Shown piece after piece: positions 12,801 through 18,800 of a stretch of DNA of 22,716 nt. Under the pieces are notes generated by a model. It searched no databases, was not told the DNA's origin, and saw nothing but the letters and a program-made list of their open reading frames with translations. The position numbers and the translations under genes are program-made. Position 1 is the first letter of the stretch. Each line of letters starts with the position of its first letter. The DNA comes from Hemicentrotus pulcherrimus (Eukaryota > Echinodermata > Echinoidea > Camarodonta > Strongylocentrotidae): positions 56,674 to 79,389 of the forward strand of contig BEXV01001083.1 in NCBI GenBank assembly GCA_003118195.1. The letters are read 5' to 3'.

Positions 12801-15800
12801 GGTTATTTGTCGACGGAAAAAGTGCCCCATCAGATTTTGATAGGGGTATTTATAGGAGGTGAAAAGGGGATAGGTCCCTTATTAGAAAGGAAAAGGGGCA
12901 CGTATCATTGTTAAAATGGAATTATCAGAGGTGAAAAGCGGCAATGACCAGATGTGAAAAGGGGCACTTTAAATATCAAGGACAATGTGCATTAGTTAAA
13001 AGGAAATGAGCTCCGATCAGATTTCAAAAGGGCATTTATAGGAGGTTAATTCTAATTTAGGAAACCGTATGTTGAAAAACAGTTTCATTTAAAACTTGGC
13101 GGAGGCAAATTTAACATAAAGCAGAGGCCGCAAACTATATAGATTTCATCTTCTTCAAGTAGTGATTATGAGTTTAAACGATGACCTATTTCAATGGTAA
13201 AAAAACAAAATGTTCCTGTATTATTTTCCAAGCGTAGAAATAGTGGTGTAATACCGTTCTGTCTAATTCAATCACATTTTACTTAGGTTTGATTTATTCA
13301 TATTATTACTCCTTCTTTATCCGACCAACCATGATATAGCGCTCAAGCAGTATATGAATTATTTCCTACCGACAGACTGTTTATGTCACTCGGGTGAAGA
13401 GTCACAAATATTTATTAATGTCTTGCCAAAGGACATTAGTGCCGTGATAGGGAAGACGGTGATGATTTATAATTTAATGGTGAACTCACTGATAGACAGC
13501 ATCTGCTAGGGCAGTGTCACCCTCGTCATCTTTGACATTGAGTTTGGCTCCACTCTTGATTAGTAACTCTACTATCTGAAGGTGACCTCGATAAGCAGCT
13601 AGATGAAGGGGCGTGTTTCCCTGGACAGCCACATTCACCTATGCAAAGAGTGGAATAAAACATATGACTATGGATAGAAATAAAGAGAAGGAAATGAGTG
13701 ACATTTCTTGTGATCTGTAGCAAAACCAACCTATCCATGTATAGTAATCCGACAACAATGATAATCAGTAAGACATAATCTGTTTTTCGATGTAAATTTG
13801 ATATATAGTGACGTTGGACATTGCAAATAATAAACCATATACTATAAAGTGCTTTTACGAAATAAATTATAAAAAATTATTTACAAATTCTTTGTTCTTC
13901 TTAAGGGCTTCAGCGACCCGTTTCACATCGCCTTCCAAAACAGCCTTGATGAACACTTTGGCATTTTGAGCAGTTACTTCTTCATCCTTAGGCGCTGCTT
14001 CGGCTGCTGCAGCAGTCATTATCTCTCGAATATCACCCGAGTCAAGGAGCCCAAGCGGATCGAGCAGCCGCGTCAGCAAATGCGCCATCACACCTTGAAG
14101 GAAATTACAACAGGAATTTCATCTGTTATTAGATGATGCCCTTATTTGACTCTCAAACTTGCTATATATCTTAATCTGCAACATGCTATAGGCCTACCTA
14201 TGAAGAATCAACAACAGCATAGCAAAAACCTGCAAGACCACAGCCTAAAGACAATTTTGTTTAACCGTGGACATTACCCATCGAGTTGTTCCGAGCGTCA
14301 AAATGACTTACTTTTTCGAACATGATTTTTATCTGGGCAATAAAGCGGGCTACTGAAATTGCCCTTAAGTTGATCTTTTTAAAGGTTTTTGATATTATGT
14401 TTAACAAAAATTATTTCTGTTTCAGCATACATGACATGCCTAAAGGTTGAATACAAGACAAAAGGTTATTTTCATCTCTTCCCTGCCAATTTCATCCCTA
14501 CTTATCCATTTGTTAAATATTTTTGTTACGTCATTTTCTAAATTAAATGTAACATTTAACACATATATTCAGATACATACTCTAAAGAAGATGAAGAAGA
14601 AAAACAGGCCTACTGAAATGGCTGGCAAAAAATTATAATCATGACTGTTTAGAAATGCTACGCCCATAAGTTTTTTTTTTATTTTAAAGGACATTCTAAA
14701 ATATATGTGAAATATAATACACATATACACAAAAAAATATATATACTGGAGTTAAAATAAAACAAAATAAAAACACAGTTTACTCCGATTCTATCTAGGC
14801 AGAAATAATTACTTAATAATAAAGTAATACATTAAGGTAAATCTATACGTTCAGAGCAAAAAACACTAGTAATACCACTAAATTATATTTTACATAACTG
14901 TTAGTACCTGCTCTGATGTCCTGATCAAAGATTCCCTCTGACCCAGTTCCCTGTTCTACCAGGTTTAGTGCTTCCGGGTTAAAGGTCCAGAATGCTCCAC
15001 CCACATTGACCTTGACATCACCATCTGCATCGATGAGAAGGACACGCCCTTCCTCACCAAGAGCCTGGATTCGAGTCAATCAAAATGTAATTGTGCTTGC
15101 TTTTATCAGCTCCAATAAAAAAGTAAACATACAAAGGCAGCATACGAGTACCAAGTCAATGGATCTGTTCCCGAAATATAATGAACTTGAGAAGAATTCG
15201 AAAATACCAGTGACATATTTCTTTAAAAAAAAAAAATAGATAATAAAACAATGTCGCGTATAAATGAAGAAAGACTCAGAATAGTTGGATGGGCTAAAAA
15301 CTGGATTAGCCTATAATTGTGTATTCCATACAAAATACAGATGAAGATCAATATGAAAAACGTCATGTAAAAAAGAATGCTTTCGGAAACTACAAATTAA
15401 ACATACAAAGGCAGCATACGAGTACCAAGTCAATGGATCTGTTCCCAAAATATAATAAACATATGAATAATTCGAAAATACAAAGTAACATATTGCTTAA
15501 CACATTTTAAAATTAGATAATAAAACAATAGCTCGACTAAATGAAGAAAAACCATAAAATGTATATCTATGTGCCTCAGAATAATTGGATGTGCTCAAAA
15601 TAGATTAAATAATTTGCCTATAATTATGTATTCCATACTTAATAAAGATGAAAATAAATATGATAAGCGTCATTTTAAAAGCAATGCTTTCTGAAACTAC
15701 AAATTAATGCACATATCCACAAACTTAATTTACATATGATTACATAATCAAACAGATAAAGGGTTTTTCAGGACTTCATCTTTAAATCTCTTCATCATCT

Positions 15801-18800
15801 CGTTCAGTATCAAATAGCTCCAATATTAGACACAGGGTTTGAAAAGTGCAGTTAAACCTGCTATATTGACCACCTGTCTACAAAGACCACCTGTTTACAA
15901 AGACCACATTTTTTGTTTCCATGGAAATGGTTTCTGATTGTACTAAAGGAACCTGTCTCCAAAGACCACTTCTTGTGTTTCCCTTGGCCGGTCGCTATAG
16001 TCAGGTTTGACTGTAACAGCAATCCATCTGAAACTGGTTTCTTAAAGCTACCTAAGTACAAATTAAAGACATTTACCAAGAAAAGTTTTCAATGAGTGCT
16101 GAACAAGTTTATTGTTATAATTTACTGTGTACATTACAAATAAGTCATTACTTAATGAACAATCAGTTATTTGTACAGTAATATCTGACCTTTGACATCT
16201 TACTGTTCCATCCCCCATGTCCTTTCTGCAGCTCCTTCACGAGAGCCTGGTCAGACAAAACACGCACTTTGGCCCCGGTGTTGAATGATGGCAGCTTCAA
16301 GAAGAACATATTGAAAATTAAAAATATTAAAAAAACTAAATTAAAATTACAATAATACTTCTACTGCTGCTGATGCTACTATTATTACTAAGGTACTGTA
16401 TACTAATAATAATACTATACCAACTACTACTACTACTTCAATGACTAAGCTACAGTATACTACGACTACTACTATACTGCTGCGACTAAGCTACTGTATA
16501 CTTCTACTACGACGACGACGACGACGACGACGACGAAGCTACTGTATATACTACTACTTCTACTACTGTTTTTGTGTTTGCACCTACAGAGTTTGTCTGG
16601 TATGTAGCTTACTTGCACCTCCTGATGTGGATGTATGAAACAACTTGTGTAGCTTCTAATTAACAAGTTATTACCTATGCAACCCTGTTAGTATAGTTCA
16701 TGGAAAAGAGTAATTCATACTCCGTCTAATGATACCACATTCATAACTCTTCTGCTGCGGATGACTGAGCAGCAGTCTTTAAACAAAAGGCAGCGAACAT
16801 GTCCATTACTCACTGCCATACAGTAAAGCACTGATCACACGGACCTGGGAGATTTTCATCTTTGCGTTTATGGTCAGCATGTTCTCATATGCCTTTTTGG
16901 GGAGTCGAGCCATCATTGCAGTTGCCTTACCAATGCGTATATTGAGTTCGCCATCGAGGGACAGGTTTTGAGTGATGGTGGAGCCAAGACAGGTGAATTT
17001 CTCCATCACTCCTAGATTGCAGTCTACTACTGCTTCTATTACTACTACTACTACTACTTATATTACTATGTAGTATTGGATGTATGATAACGCAGTCAAA
17101 TATGCCTTTTTAACGGGAATAAACTATTTTCAGGTTTCCAGGTACCAGGGCTTAAAGAAAACACGTTTATACCTTAGTGACTGCAACAGGGTTAAAAATC
17201 CGCGTATTTCCATCTGGGTACTTGATCCTGACGTCACCGTTTGGCGTGAGACTCGCCAACCGGCCCACTGTTCCAATGCACTAGGAAAATAAGAAGAGAA
17301 TGAGAAAGAAAGTGAGAGCACATCATGGCCTGATTCAGTATGGTTTGTAAGTGTAGACTAGTGTGATAAAGGTACGGTTTCAAAAAAAGTCAATTGTATA
17401 AATTGTCTATTTAATTGTAGCCAGAAAGGCATTTACTTCAACACAAAGTGAACGCCCTTTATGGCTCTGAATCCACGATATCCCTGTTCTAATTAAAGTC
17501 AAATGTTGGTTTTCAGTTGTCATCAATATATTTTTGTTTTACCATGGTTATGGTCATAGACAAATGTATTACTTTAACTGATACGACCTACAGACCCGAC
17601 ACTCCCAAGAAGAAGTAAAGATTGTTCATGAATTATTCTACTTAATTCCCTTTTTTCTATCTAATTCAAAAACTTTACAGAACAAAGCAATATTGAATAT
17701 AATGACGAGAATATCAGGAAACACTTTTTTTAAAATATCCCTGATAATCATCATTTAGAAATACTACAATCTAAGAAAGAATGAATGATTGACACTAGAA
17801 TTTCAAAGTAGCACACAGGCTATAAAAAAAAGGAGTGGCGGGACAGGATGAACGAGACAGGGTATCAGTACAAGAGAGAAAAGAGAACTGTTTATTTAAA
17901 GCAAGAGAATCTAACCATAGAAGCCATAGTAATAGTTAAAGGAGCATTGTAAACTTCTAATTTCCTTTTGTCAATTGCACCGAGGCGCCATTAGCCGATG
18001 CAAGACTGCGTCAGGGACTTGCCTGATCTCGGATGGGATTTCGTGAAAACTGATTGCGAAATGGCCAGTTCAAATACTGCGTTACATTATTGGCTAGTGA
18101 ATTCATTGCCTTTATGGGCGTGATGACTAGGGCAATGAATAATGCAATCAAAAGTGACGCCTCGATCGATTGCAAAGGGCGTTTATAATCTCCTCTGTCG
18201 AATGAAATAGCAAGTGATAATAGGAAAGCAATCATACCTTTTCCATTACCGACACCCAGCCTCCATGGTTTTTTTGGAGCAGCTGGAGAACATCCTTATC
18301 TAACTTCACGACCACTCGGTCACCAACTTCTAATGCGGTAAGTTCACCTGAAACAAATAAATTATTCTTTAAAAGCCCTCATAATGTTAATCTTGTAAAG
18401 TGAACTCCCTGTTATATTTTATGTTAGTATAAACAATGTTAATCATCATAATATAAAAAATATCCGTCATCAGTCTAAAAATAAAGTTACATTTCCAATG
18501 CTACTTCATTAAATAATCATTTCCAAATACTGTACAACTTTGATCCAGTGCCATACGTCGAGTCTCCTGTTTTGTTGTCATGCAAACAGCCAAACAATAG
18601 GGACTTTTAGATTATGCACGACGAGAACGTGGACTGCCCTTTTAAGGCAATGTGACGTCACTACCAGTGCCTTAAAAGGACGTCAAATTGCCAGTTCACG
18701 TTCTTGTCGTGCAGAATCTAAATGTCCCTATTGCCAACTATTGCGGTCTCACGGCACTTATGCAACCACCAATGAGAAATGTTCAAACCGGAAAACTTAA

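Noticed and set aside
15861..16079. Open frames on both strands
   Set aside because: They lie largely on the inverted-repeat element at 15849-16013 and have no homology I recognise.
18011..18235. Hydrophobic minus-strand open frame
   Set aside because: It directly precedes exon 5 in genomic order but is not joined by usable splice sites and resembles no membrane protein I know.
18540..18800. Plus-strand open frame of 86 codons
   Set aside because: It crosses the fold-back element and carries no domain.
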